This document shows positions 1 through 8,002 of a DNA stretch of 46,857 nucleotides, piece after piece (position 1 is the first letter of the stretch; the number at the start of each line of letters is the position of its first letter). The notes below the pieces were generated by a model. That model was not told where the DNA came from and ran no database searches. It saw nothing but the letters and a program-made list of their open reading frames with translations. This DNA is from Cristatella mucedo. Its lineage: Eukaryota; Bryozoa; Phylactolaemata; Cristatellidae. The position numbers and the translations under genes are program-made. Where the stretch lies: NCBI GenBank assembly GCA_009760855.2, contig WPIO01000207.1, positions 295,501 to 342,357 of the forward strand, in the 5' to 3' direction.

Positions 1-2
1 TT

Positions 3-308
3 TTAAGGTCTTAGATCAGAGTATACTGTTCCATCTGCTGAATTACCAGATATACCAACAACATTCTTACAATTCAATTGTGATTTCATTACTGCTCCAC
101 TCTTTGGTAATAAATGAGTTAGACTTGACACTTTTTCTATTTCTCATGAAGGATTACTAATGACATTCTTACCAGCACTTGAACTAAGAGCATAATCTAG
201 TCTTATAGCATCACCACTATCAACAGGAAATCCTAAGTTAGTTATTCTATTATTATTTGCATTAAGATTATTATAAATACTACCATTAACTTTTCTAACT
301 TTTTCCAT
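3..308 (-). pseudogene. Fibre-like virion protein (short paralogue), interrupted by TGA
   Basis: A reading frame starts at ATG 306-308 and runs leftward. It meets TGA at 144-146 after 54 codons, then stays open in the same frame to TAA at 3-5. Near its N-terminus it carries a motif of the form NxNxNRITNLGxPxDSGDA. This strongly resembles the repeat in the fibre-like gene at 10398-13308 and the 'I.NL..P....DAV..YV' repeats of phage tail fibres and polinton or adenovirus-like fibre proteins. An attachment-fibre role is inferred from that repeat only. The internal TGA could be a decayed Arg codon (CGA to TGA). Its ATG lies 12 bp from the divergent ATG at 321, so the two genes probably share a promoter. 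Confidence 0.5.
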
Positions 309-320
309 TACTTATAATAT

Positions 321-1182
321 ATGATGAAAAAAGTAAAAAGAGGAAAAGGTGATGAAGAAGATATAAAAAGTGGAGTTAAAACAACTAAAGAAGTTGCTTC
401 AGGTGTTAAAAAACTGCTACAAATGTCGCTGAAAAAGTAGTTAAAAAACATGCTCCTAAACTTGCTGCAAGATTATCATTACAAGCATCTGAAAAGATTG
501 CTACAGCTGTTCCTAAAGTTTTACAATCTCTTAAAGTTATTGGAGCAGGTGCAAAAGTATTAGGTGGATTCCTATCAGGTTTTACAGGAATAGTTGATCT
601 AAGTCTTTTTTTTATAAAAGAAATAGTAGATGATATAACTAGTGATAAATATGGACAAGTATTCTGGAAAACAATGCCAGAAAAAAATGATTGCAAAAGA
701 TGATTAAAAGTTTGGAAATAGGTCTTGCGATTAATGATGTATTACTTGCAGCAGAAAAGGATAACTACCCTTGGCAATGGAACCCTAAAGAATATTTAAC
801 TGAAGTGTTTGGAATGGAAGTGAATTGGGATGCAAGTCAATTAGATCCTAAATCTTGGTCAAAAGATTTCTTAGAAGTTAGGTCTACCGAATGCGTACTG
901 AAAGCCGCTTAGGCTGTGAGTGCGCTATACAAAACTCTCCTGCGTAACACCCACATGGTCTGTATGACTTTGTGGAGTTACTGACGGAGATAAATTACAT
1001 CATCTGGTGGCTTTATTCCTGCTATTGTTTTTGCTATAGCTGCAGCTATAGGAACTGCATGTACAGCTATTTCAATTACTGTTGCTGTAGCTGGTCTAAT
1101 AAAAAAGTTAATAGATACTATGCTATGTTTACCAGTAAACCTCCACCTATGCGATCTCATGCTCAGAGGATGGATTCTCTAA
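321..1182 (+). pseudogene. Basic, membrane-active core-type protein (pX-like C-terminus), frameshifted and LINE-interrupted
   Basis: ATG at 321 opens a Lys-rich frame that breaks at an A6 run near 407. Coding continues in a second frame to about 690 and breaks again at an A7 run (681-687). It resumes in the frame of 691-912. A host LINE 3' end (about 880-1002) then interrupts it, after which a strongly hydrophobic Gly/Ala/Ile stretch beginning SGGFIPAIV follows and ends at TAA 1180-1182. A 'GGF.P' motif followed by an Ala-rich helix is typical of the adenovirus pX (mu)-like core proteins also seen in polinton-like viruses. It could be one gene or two adjacent genes. A virion core or membrane-interacting role is inferred. 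Confidence 0.4.
880..1002 (+). mobile_element. 3' end of LINE family B inserted in a viral gene
   Basis: About 120 bp here are nearly identical to the 3' ends of host repeats at 39958-40075 and, less closely, 23160-23270 and 33350-33450. Shared segments include GAAAGCCGCTTAGGCTGTGAG, CTCCTGCGTAACACCCACATGG and GTTACTGACGGAGATA. It is a 5'-truncated non-LTR retrotransposon tail sitting between two parts of a viral coding region. I could not define a target-site duplication. Confidence 0.7.
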
Positions 1183-1546
1183 CATTACAAAAAGAACGAT
1201 TAACAAATGCTATTGAGGATTTAAAACAAATGGTAAAAGCAATTGATAAAGGAATTGATATAGATCTTAGTGAAAAGTACAACAATCTGAAGTATAGAAC
1301 AGATTGGATTACATTGAAAAAGAAAGAGCAGTAGTAGAGAATGGAGGTGTGGATTATTCACCAGAAGTAAAAATGGAAATTAAAAAAATTGAAAGTACTG
1401 CTGTCGGTGGAAAGAAAACATGTAATGATAAAATCGAAGGCGATATGTTGCTTAGGACTCTTTATGCACAGGGGAAATCACAAGAAGAGATTGACAGAGA
1501 AATGAGAAAATTACTAGCAGAATTAAAACAAAGATGTAAAAATTAA
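1125..1546 (+). pseudogene. Small coiled-coil viral protein, frameshifted
   Basis: ATG at 1125 overlaps the end of the upstream hydrophobic gene in another frame. The first 69 codons run to a stop at 1332-1334 and contain a Pro-rich start followed by heptad-like Leu/Ile/Lys/Glu sequence. A second frame covering 1304-1546 continues the same composition with no good ATG and ends at TAA 1544-1546. The simplest reading is one gene of about 140 codons with a frame break near 1300. I do not recognise the family. Position beside the core-like gene suggests a minor virion or scaffold role, which is inference. Confidence 0.4.
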
Positions 1547-1570
1547 TAGTCTGTGTAACGAACTAGTTTA

Positions 1571-2066
1571 TTATCTTCTGTTAAACAATAGGTAAAGTTT
1601 AGAGGTGTAAACTCTAGATGGAGTTTTATTGCCATCATATCTCTTTGCAACAGCTGCATCGATTAGATCATCAAAATATCCCAAGAAATATCGTTTTTTT
1701 ATCTATTGTAATATATGATTGATATTTATTGTACCCTTTATTCCAACAAACACCAATACATTTTGAAGTGTTATTTTTTCTCAGTCCTTTATTTCTATTA
1801 TTTTCGGAAGATCTTACAAGTCTTAAGTTACTAATTCTATTAGCAGTCTTAATTCCAATAATGTGATCTAGTTGAAAAATTGGCATCTCTTTGCAAACGA
1901 TTAACCAAGCTAGACGATGAACTTGGTATATTTTTCCATCAATTTTTATTTCTATATATACATGATAGTGTATTCTTCCTGCTTCACTTCCAACTCATGC
2001 AGTTCCTCCTCTATCAACTCTCCATTTGAAGATACCAGTAAAAGCGTTGAAATCTAAAAGATCCAT
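1571..2066 (-). pseudogene. HNH nuclease with AP2-type DNA-binding domain, broken
   Basis: Reading leftward from ATG 2064-2066, the frame shows the order of free-standing phage and giant-virus HNH-AP2 nucleases. These are an N-terminal 'TGIFKWRV' element, 'KIYQVHRLAWL' (first HNH His), 'QLDHIIG.KTANRISNLR' (the DH and N of HNH), then 'NNTSK..GVCWNK' and 'FLG.F', typical of AP2. In the family the HNH part cuts DNA and AP2 binds it, usually as a homing endonuclease. There is an in-frame TGA at 1995-1997 and a frame break near 1678 just after 'FLG', after which AP2-like sequence resumes to a stop at 1571-1573. It is clearly a relic. Confidence 0.7.
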
Positions 2067-2084
2067 CACTCTCTCTCTCTCTCT

Positions 2085-2107
2085 CTAAAAGCATTAACTT
2101 CTTGATT
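2085..2107. repeat. (CT)n microsatellite
   Basis: Short run of CT dinucleotides directly upstream of the HNH relic start, in the spacer between it and the PLA2 gene. Confidence 0.8.
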
Positions 2108-2150
2108 CATTTCTATTATATGTTTTTTAAGTGTTCAAAATAATAATTAT

Positions 2151-2158
2151 TATATAGA
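2151..2158 (+). promoter_or_regulatory. TATATAGA box before the PLA2 virion gene
   Basis: TATATAGA ends 3 bp before ATG 2162. The same octamer, or AATATAGA, lies 1-6 bp before the ATG of at least six other viral genes in this window. It is interpreted as a viral promoter element. Confidence 0.55.
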
Positions 2159-2161
2159 AAT

Positions 2162-2936
2162 ATGTATCAAGAAGCAAAACTATCATTATCCAATCACCGA
2201 CTAAAACTAATTCATAGTTCTAAAGAACCTATTTCTATTCGATTGAAACATCAAGATTTATCAGGTAGTATTCCTATTCTTGTTACAAAGACTCAACTTA
2301 GTAAAATAAAAAAAGTAAAGCAAAAGGTATTGGATTACAATTGAATATTTCTCTTAAACAATTAAGAACAAATAGAAAAGTTGGCTCAGGAATCGTAGAC
2401 TTTATCAATAAATTAACTGGTAATCGTGAAATGCATTTAAAATTACCTAAAGAAAAAAATCAGAATATATAGAGAATGGAAGTTTCAACAATACAGGAAA
2501 ATACAGTTATGTGGGCCCAGGAACACAGTTTAGAAGACGTTTAGATGAGGGATATGAGGGTGTGAATGCTCTTGATAGAGCGGCATTAGTGCATGATAGT
2601 CTTTATACAGAGACATCATCCGATCCTGAACCAAAAAGAACAGAACTAAGAAATTTATCAGATATGGTTCTTGCTGAAAGTGCTGCTAGGATTTCTCTTG
2701 ATCCACGTCAACCTAGTTACGTTTGTGAAGATGCAAAAACGGTGGCAGAAATAATGGCGGCAAAGAGTCGTTTAGGTCTTGGCATTGGTGTTGGTATTCT
2801 TGATAGTAAACTCGTAATGGAATTCTTAGAAGATAAAGTAAGCAATCCGTCAAGTATAAGTAAGATAACTAATTATGCAAAGAATCTAGTTGATAAGATG
2901 TTATCTATAAGTAAAAAAAGATATAATAATAACTAA
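2162..2936 (+). pseudogene. Virion protein with parvovirus-type phospholipase A2 domain, frameshifted
   Basis: The C-terminal part carries the viral secretory-PLA2 signature. A calcium-loop 'VGPGTQ' is followed about 20 residues later by 'NALDRAALVHDSLY', holding the catalytic His-Asp dyad. This fold occurs in parvovirus VP1 and in some adintovirus-like elements, where it helps virions escape the endosome by hydrolysing phospholipid. The N-terminal part has 'TKTQLSKIKK', a Lys-rich KAKG-type segment and 'ISLKQLRTN', a layout seen in polinton or adenovirus-like core proteins. Frame breaks occur at an A7 run near 2310 and at the A7 run near 2453. The PLA2 part itself (2459-2936) is open with both catalytic residues present. 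A TATATAGA box precedes ATG 2162. Confidence 0.75.
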
Positions 2937-3037
2937 TCTAATTTTTATTTTTGTTTTATAAGTGTTGTTAGTATCTAATAATCAGCAGGATTAAACTTAT
3001 CCTGTGATTTTTTTTTATCTATATTATAAACTTTAAC

Positions 3038-3472
3038 TTAATCAATCTTCAATCTAATACTAAGTCTTTCTTCTGAATCATAAGTGTCTTTAGTCACATA
3101 TGATCCATCAAGAATACCAGTAACAGCAAAGTCATTACCAAACCTTTGAATTATTTCAGCAGCACTAGCAAATTTAATTTGTTTGTTATTTTGATCACAG
3201 AATATACTTGGTTTATTACCAAATGCAATTCTAATACCAATAGTTGAACGAGCACTCATATCATAACCACTAAATTCAAGCTTCATACTCGCTCTATTAG
3301 CAATATCTTCAAGTACAGGTCTCATATCTTCTGTAATATACATCCATGCATTGAAGTATGGCTTAGAATCTTTACTAATTTTCTCTTCAATTTGAATGCG
3401 TGCTTGTTTTCCTTTAGGAATTACGACTGCAGCATTTTCGAGTGCAACGAATTTTTTATTCTCCGTTTCCAT
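3038..3472 (-). CDS. Intact 144-aa viral protein of unknown function
   Basis: An uninterrupted frame runs from ATG 3470-3472 to a stop at 3038-3040, with TATAGG just upstream of the ATG. It is one of only three clearly intact viral ORFs here. The protein is soluble and of mixed charge. Alternating hydrophobic stretches such as 'QARIQIEEKI' and 'STIGIRIAFG' suggest a small beta-rich fold. It lies head-to-tail with the protease gene. I do not recognise a family. A single-stranded DNA-binding or virion accessory protein would fit the size but is only a guess. Confidence 0.65.
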   Translation of the reverse strand: METENKKFVALENAAVVIPKGKQARIQIEEKISKDSKPYFNAWMYITEDMRPVLEDIANRASMKLEFSGYDMSARSTIGIRIAFGNKPSIFCDQNNKQIKFASAAEIIQRFGNDFAVTGILDGSYVTKDTYDSEERLSIRLKID

Positions 3473-3497
3473 TCCTATACAAGGAAATGAAAAATGT

Positions 3498-3867
3498 TTA
3501 AATTAAATTAATAATTCCATTGTCAATCCAAAATCTGATTCTTGCATTATTTTCAAGAAGATTAAGCATTTTTTCCACAATCTGTTTGATAGTATTCTTG
3601 TAACTTAAACGTCTGAAATGTTGGCATAACACAACAATATTTTATTACTTCAGGCATTGGTGGAGCACCGAATGAATCAAAGTAAAAACATTGTTTTCCT
3701 TCTTTTTTAAGTGCCACCCAGTGATATATTGCTTTTTGTGAATCACCAGTATTACAAATAAGGCATTCATTTCTTAATGGTTTTGTTAGTTCATCTCTTG
3801 CAAATACACGACTAAAATTATTTATATCTAATTCTTTTATATAATTATTTATTTCTATATCAGTCAA
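3498..3867 (-). pseudogene. PRO: Adenain-like capsid maturation cysteine protease, frameshifted near C-terminus
   Basis: The frame contains the Ulp1/adenain signature in order. 'FSRVFARDEL' is the N-terminal block. 'HWVALKK' carries the catalytic His, 'CFYFDSFGAPP' the acidic residue and aromatic block, and 'LQEYYQTDCGK' the catalytic Cys with its preceding Gln/Asp. In polintons and adenoviruses this enzyme cleaves capsid precursors at Gly-Gly-X-type sites during maturation. Right after 'DCGK' an A6 run puts the frame into a stop (3562). The expected C-terminal helix continues in the next frame to a stop at 3498-3500. The frame has no ATG. It opens just after a TGA near 3904 and may originally have been fused to the ORF at 3879-4112 across an A9 run. 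Confidence 0.8.
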
Positions 3868-3878
3868 AGGTGATGATT

Positions 3879-4112
3879 TTACTTTTTTTTTAATTGCTCA
3901 ATAGTCTTTTTTAGTTCTGCAATCATTTGTTCTTTATCTGCACAACCACCAACTCCTGAACCATTATATCTGTCAGTACATCCTGAGAATTTTTTACTAA
4001 GTGCATTTGATATTGCTGCAAAGAGGGCATTTGTTGGAACAGATTCTCCTCTACTTACCTGTTTTCTACCTGAACCTTTACTTACTTGATGTCTACCCGA
4101 TCCTTGTGTCAA
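3879..4112 (-). CDS. Basic N-terminal segment, probably the detached start of the protease gene
   Basis: A 77-codon frame with no ATG (a TTG at 4110-4112 is the first possible start). It has two Ser-Gly-Arg-rich repeats ('GSGRHQVSK', 'GSGRKQVSR') and ends in a Lys-rich coiled coil ('AELKKTIEQLKKK'). It stops inside an A9 run at exactly the place where the protease frame becomes open. The likeliest reading is a protease N-terminal extension separated by a one-base homopolymer change. A separate small basic protein cannot be excluded. Its outer end abuts the truncated ATPase at 4112, which looks like a rearrangement point. Confidence 0.35.
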   Translation of the reverse strand: MTQGSGRHQVSKGSGRKQVSRGESVPTNALFAAISNALSKKFSGCTDRYNGSGVGGCADKEQMIAELKKTIEQLKKK

Positions 4113-4558
4113 TGACTAAAGAGAAAACTGCTTACGTTTGGGTTAATAGAATTGAGTCAATGCCAGAAGTTGATTCTTATAAGAATTGTAAGAATGTTGT
4201 TGTAGTAGATGATTTAATGACTGAAGATCAATCTAAGATATTAGAATATTTTACTAGAGGAAGGAATAAAGGATTGAACATATTTTATCTTGCTAAATGA
4301 TTTACTAATATTCCTAGAAGAGAAATAAGAAACAATATAAATATGATAATAATCTTTAAACAAAACATAACTGATATGGAATACATTCGTGATTCATATG
4401 TTGATGATATTGATAAGAAAATGTTTAGAGAATGGGTTAAATCCTGCACCAGAAACAGATTTAGTGACTGTGTTATTGGTCTAACTAAAACAGAATCAGA
4501 AGGAAGATTTTGGTCTGTAGAGAGTACAGGTAAACAATTAATAACTATTTTTAATTGA
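4112..4558 (+). pseudogene. ATPase: Genome-packaging ATPase (FtsK/HerA, A32-like), 5'-truncated
   Basis: The frame begins MTKEKTAYVW and reaches a Walker B-type 'NVVVVDDLM' followed by 'YFTRGRNKGLNIFYLAK', 'PRREIRNN' and 'IIIFKQN'. This is the conserved second half of polinton/adintovirus packaging ATPases, which drive DNA into the capsid. The Walker A P-loop half, normally about 60-100 residues upstream, is absent. The sequence to the left belongs to the opposite-strand ORF at 3879-4112. An in-frame TGA at 4298-4300 falls where relatives have a polar residue. The frame then stays open to TGA 4556-4558. The gene is therefore truncated and interrupted. Confidence 0.75.
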
Positions 4559-4560
4559 AT

Positions 4561-5558
4561 GTAGGAGGAAATTATTAATGGTAAAATATATGCAAGCAAG
4601 AACAGACCGTACAAAGGAAGTGTTCAAGAAGCAATAGATTTAGAGAATAAACTTACTAAGTAAGAAAGTTTACGTGTTGCTGAAATAATTGATAATGCTC
4701 AAGAGATACAAAGAATTGAAACAGAAATGCAAGCAAGAGATAGAGTTGAGGATGAACTAAATGAATGTGCTATAGAGAAATCAACTGATAACCCTGGTAA
4801 TGTTGTTATTAGTAAATTAAAAAGAGTTAGACCTTCACTTGCAATTCAAATGGAAGAACACGAACAAGCTAAAAGATTGTTAGAGTATAAAGCACCAGTA
4901 GATATTTCTAATATAGTAAAACAGGATTTGCTGCTATTGCTAAAGGAAAACCTAAAAAAGCTTTAGCTATTGCAAATCAAGCTAAGAAAAATGCTGCTAA
5001 TCCAGAAATAAGAGAAGCAATTGATTCACTTCAAAAAGGAATTGCAGAGCAACTTAATGTCAATCCTTCAACTGGGGAGAGACCTAGCAAGAGAATTAAA
5101 AAGGCAAAGGTGGTTCCGGTTGTTTAAGAACCTGTTCTAGTTGTTCAATCTGAACCAGTTGTTCAATCTGAAACTGATACTCTAAAAGAAAAGAAACAAT
5201 ATCGTCTTGATAAAATAAAAGCTAAAGGATCAGTATTTGATAGTGTAAGAAGTGCTATAGAAAATATTAGAGTAGATAGTAAAGAATCGTTTAATTCTGA
5301 TACGATATTTCTACTTTCACTATTGAGAGCTTTGGAAACAGAAAACCTGTAGAAAGTGTTATTCATAGTTATCTTACTTATAGAGGTAAAGGAATAGAGA
5401 CAGTTACATTCTTTGCAAAATCTGAAAAAGAAGTACTTGATAAACTTGATCTATGGTTAAGTGAACATGCAGCAGGAAATAAAGGTGTAATAAGTTCAAT
5501 TAGTGCTGCTGTTGATTATCTTGCTAAGTCTCGAAAAACACCAAAAAATATGTTGTAA
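4561..5558 (+). pseudogene. Lys/Glu-rich viral protein, several frame breaks
   Basis: Coding-like sequence continues in the ATPase frame after its stop. Stops occur at TAA 4661-4663 and TAA 5125-5127, with frame changes near 4925 and 5325, and it ends at TAA 5556-5558. The product would be about 330 residues, with long charged helices, an Ala/Lys-rich middle ('AIAKGKPKKALAIANQAKK'), a repeated 'VVQSEPVVQSE' and a globular-looking C-terminus. I recognise no family. It lies between the ATPase and the penton-like genes, so a virion or scaffold role is possible. It lacks a TATATAGA box at a clear ATG. Confidence 0.4.
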
Positions 5559-5580
5559 AGATAAACAATCTATTATATAA

Positions 5581-5588
5581 TATATAGA
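5581..5588 (+). promoter_or_regulatory. TATATAGA box before penton-like gene 1
   Basis: TATATAGA ends 1 bp before ATG 5590 within an AT-only stretch. Confidence 0.55.
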
Positions 5589-5589
5589 A

Positions 5590-6456
5590 ATGAGTGGCTT
5601 GGTAAAAATTGCTAGTGATATATTAAAGAGTCTTAAAATTATTAGAAAAAATAGTCAAGCAAGTAAAGAAGGATATGTTTTTAATGTAACTAGAACTACT
5701 AATCCAATAAAAACTAGGGTTAATATACCAATATTTATAAGAGGTAAAAACTTTAAAATCTGTTTTAAGAAATTCGCGACAACTAACTCTATAAGAAATA
5801 TAACTGAAACTAATAATACATTTGTTTATAGAGTTACTAGTGGTCCAGAACAAACTATAACATTAAGTCCTGGAATATATGGTGGTGTAGCTGATGATAT
5901 AAGCATTGGAATTGCTGATACAATTAATAATTCAATTACACAATCTGGAGCAACAACTGATAAATTTCAAATGGGTCTTGATACTGCAACTTTAAAGTCA
6001 TGGATTAAATTACCTGTTGGGTGGTCCTTCCTTGCAAGTAAATCTAATCTTTCTACTATGTTAGGATTTACTGCAGCTGCTTATACTACACTTTCTGCTG
6101 CTGACTTTGCTAAAATGTATCCTGATATTACACCCGTTGTTTGTACACCTAACACTAAGGTTGATTCTGAGAATGAAGTTTTTGTTACTAATATTGATTT
6201 TTTAGTTGTAAATTGTAATATGGTTGCAAGTGGAACTAGTTTTATAAATGGAACAGAATCGCAAGTATTGGCTAGTTTTCCTTATGATGCCTATCCATAG
6301 AACTTAATGGTTTATGAGCCAAAAACTATTGAGTATCATAATGTTGCTTATGATTCTATCACTGATAAAGTAATTACTATTACTGATCAAAACCAAAATC
6401 TAATAGATTTTAATTCACAAAATATTACAGTTGCTATAGAAATTATTGAAGTTTAA
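5590..6456 (+). pseudogene. mCP: Penton-like minor capsid protein 1, premature TAG
   Basis: The frame is open for 236 codons from ATG 5590 to TAG 6298-6300. It then continues in the same frame to TAA 6454-6456, giving 288 codons. The extra C-terminus ('ITITDQNQNLIDFNSQNITVAI') has the form of the last strands of polinton/adintovirus penton proteins, which usually end in a 'D..G..i.f....ita.i.i' pattern. A 'STMLGFT' element matches the LGF element of the next gene. In the virion these single-jelly-roll proteins close the five-fold vertices. Identification rests on position upstream of MCP, size and C-terminal pattern. The late TAG makes it broken unless it is read through. Confidence 0.55.
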
Positions 6457-6462
6457 TATAGA
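6455..6462 (+). promoter_or_regulatory. AATATAGA box before penton-like gene 2
   Basis: AATATAGA overlaps the stop codon of the preceding gene and ends 2 bp before ATG 6465. Confidence 0.5.
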
Positions 6463-6464
6463 AA

Positions 6465-7364
6465 ATGTCAATAAGATTAACTGGAACAAGTAGTTCAGAG
6501 TCAAAAACATTATCTCCACCTATAATGCTTGGATCTGATTCAGTATATAATAAAATTGGATTACGCAGAGTAGTGTTCACTTATACTAATACAGTAATAT
6601 TATATATACTTAAAGATTATAATGATAAAATTTGGTTTAAGTGGTCAATGACTGATATATCACCTGCATATATTAAAATTGCTCCTGGATATTATGATTC
6701 AAATAAAATAACTGTTGCTCTAAATAGAGGACTATCAGATCCTCAACCAAAAACTATTGTTGCTCCAAATGGGCCAACAACATCAACAGTTAGTGCTTTT
6801 TATGATACATCAAAAATAAATAGTACAGCTATAAAATTTAGTGTTGATACAGATGATAGAATACTAATGCAAGTAGTTGGTGATTATGTTGTTTTACTTG
6901 GAAGCAATTCTAATGTAGCTGTAAATTCAATTGGTGATACTCTTGGTTTTAATTCAAATCAACAAGGAACATTTGATAGTGCTCTTGTAGGTGGAACACC
7001 TCATGAAGCAATAGAAAAAGCAATGCACTTTGCAGGAATCTTTAAAGCATGGAATAAGATGGTATTACCAGATAACAAAGGAATAAGGTGGATAAGTGTT
7101 GATTGTGAGTTAGTTGATCCTTTTAAGAATTACGCAGAAAGAAGAAAAAGAGTGTTAGAGCAATTTACTTCTTTATATATTATAGATATTGATGATATTA
7201 GTCCAGGTGAAAGGGTTGATTTACATATAAATAATGTATTATATCTACCAACACGTGGTGATATAGATGGAATAAGTAGTTTTAAGATAAGTTTAACAGA
7301 TCACAATGGAAATTCTGTAAGTATTATTAATGATGTAGTTGCAACAATAGAAATTTCAAAGTAA
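6465..7364 (+). CDS. mCP: Penton-like minor capsid protein 2, intact
   Basis: An uninterrupted 299-codon frame from ATG 6465 to TAA 7362-7364. It contains 'IGDTLGFNS' mid-protein and ends with 'FKISLTDHNGNSVSIINDV', the C-terminal strand pattern typical of polinton/adintovirus minor capsid (penton) proteins. It lies directly after another gene of the same type and two genes before MCP, the usual structural order. The N-terminal half is Ser/Thr/Tyr-rich and beta-like. The family call is by pattern and context, not by a full alignment. This is the best-preserved structural gene of the element. Confidence 0.6.
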   Translation: MSIRLTGTSSSESKTLSPPIMLGSDSVYNKIGLRRVVFTYTNTVILYILKDYNDKIWFKWSMTDISPAYIKIAPGYYDSNKITVALNRGLSDPQPKTIVAPNGPTTSTVSAFYDTSKINSTAIKFSVDTDDRILMQVVGDYVVLLGSNSNVAVNSIGDTLGFNSNQQGTFDSALVGGTPHEAIEKAMHFAGIFKAWNKMVLPDNKGIRWISVDCELVDPFKNYAERRKRVLEQFTSLYIIDIDDISPGERVDLHINNVLYLPTRGDIDGISSFKISLTDHNGNSVSIINDVVATIEISK

Positions 7365-7370
7365 TATAGA
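7363..7370 (+). promoter_or_regulatory. AATATAGA box before the pVI-position gene
   Basis: AATATAGA overlaps the stop of penton-like gene 2 and ends 3 bp before ATG 7374, repeating the arrangement seen at 6455-6462. Confidence 0.5.
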
Positions 7371-7373
7371 GCA

Positions 7374-7944
7374 ATGGGTATTTTTGCGAGAGTTGGTCAT
7401 CGTAGAATACATGGTGGTAAATATCGTGGATCAGGAGCAATATTTGATGCTGGTCTTGATATCTTTAATAAAGTTTTAGGTACTACAAGTAAAGCTGTCG
7501 ACGCCGGATTAACGATTGCTAACAAAGGTATTGAAATGCATCAAACAAGAAAAGTTGCTGAACTACAGACAAAGAACGAAAAGCTAGACCAAGATTACGC
7601 GATGAAACGAAGAGAGATGGATGATAAACTTGAAAAAGAAAAAAGAAGGAAAGAACTTGAATATGAGCTTTAAAGAAAAAGAAAAGATGAAGATTATGAT
7701 AGAAAGATGAAAGAGATGGATCTTCAACTAAAGAAAGTTATGCTTGAACAGGTTAGCAAGAACAAATCAAAAAGGTAGAAAGGCAAAAATAGAAGAGGAT
7801 CCAGAAGTGGAAGACTATTCAGAGACTCTTAAAGAGAATGATCCTAAAGCATATAAAGAAATAGAGAAAGTAATTAACACTATAGTTGATACTCATACAT
7901 CTCCTAAACTTGATGGATATGGTGCAAACATGAGGAAAAAATAG
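7374..7944 (+). pseudogene. Coiled-coil internal virion protein in the pVI position, broken
   Basis: The frame from ATG 7374 has a Gly/Arg-rich start ('RRIHGGKYRGSG'), a short amphipathic segment ('IFDAGLDIFNKVLG'), then a long Lys/Glu coiled coil to TAA 7671-7673. The same composition continues past the stop. It shifts frame near 7775 and ends at 7942-7944. A small protein with a membrane-active N-terminus placed immediately before the hexon-like gene is the place of pVI in adenoviruses. The analogy is positional and I would not call homology from it. Alternatives are a scaffold or core protein. Confidence 0.45.
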
Positions 7945-7988
7945 GAGCTGGATTATATATCCAAAGTAAGTAATAATTTTTAGTTTTT

Positions 7989-7996
7989 TATATAGA
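7989..7996 (+). promoter_or_regulatory. TATATAGA box before the major capsid gene
   Basis: TATATAGA ends 6 bp before ATG 8003. Confidence 0.55.
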
Positions 7997-8002
7997 GAAG
8001 AA

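Noticed and set aside
978-1160. Minus-strand ORF over the hydrophobic core-like gene
   Set aside because: It is the antisense shadow of the plus-strand GGF-type hydrophobic segment.
2476-2530. ATG after TATATAGA-like sequence at 2466-2473 as a separate gene start for the PLA2 protein
   Set aside because: That ATG is not in the PLA2 frame. The conserved residues before the GPGT loop are read in the overlapping frame, so the box is probably a chance match in an AT-rich codon stretch.
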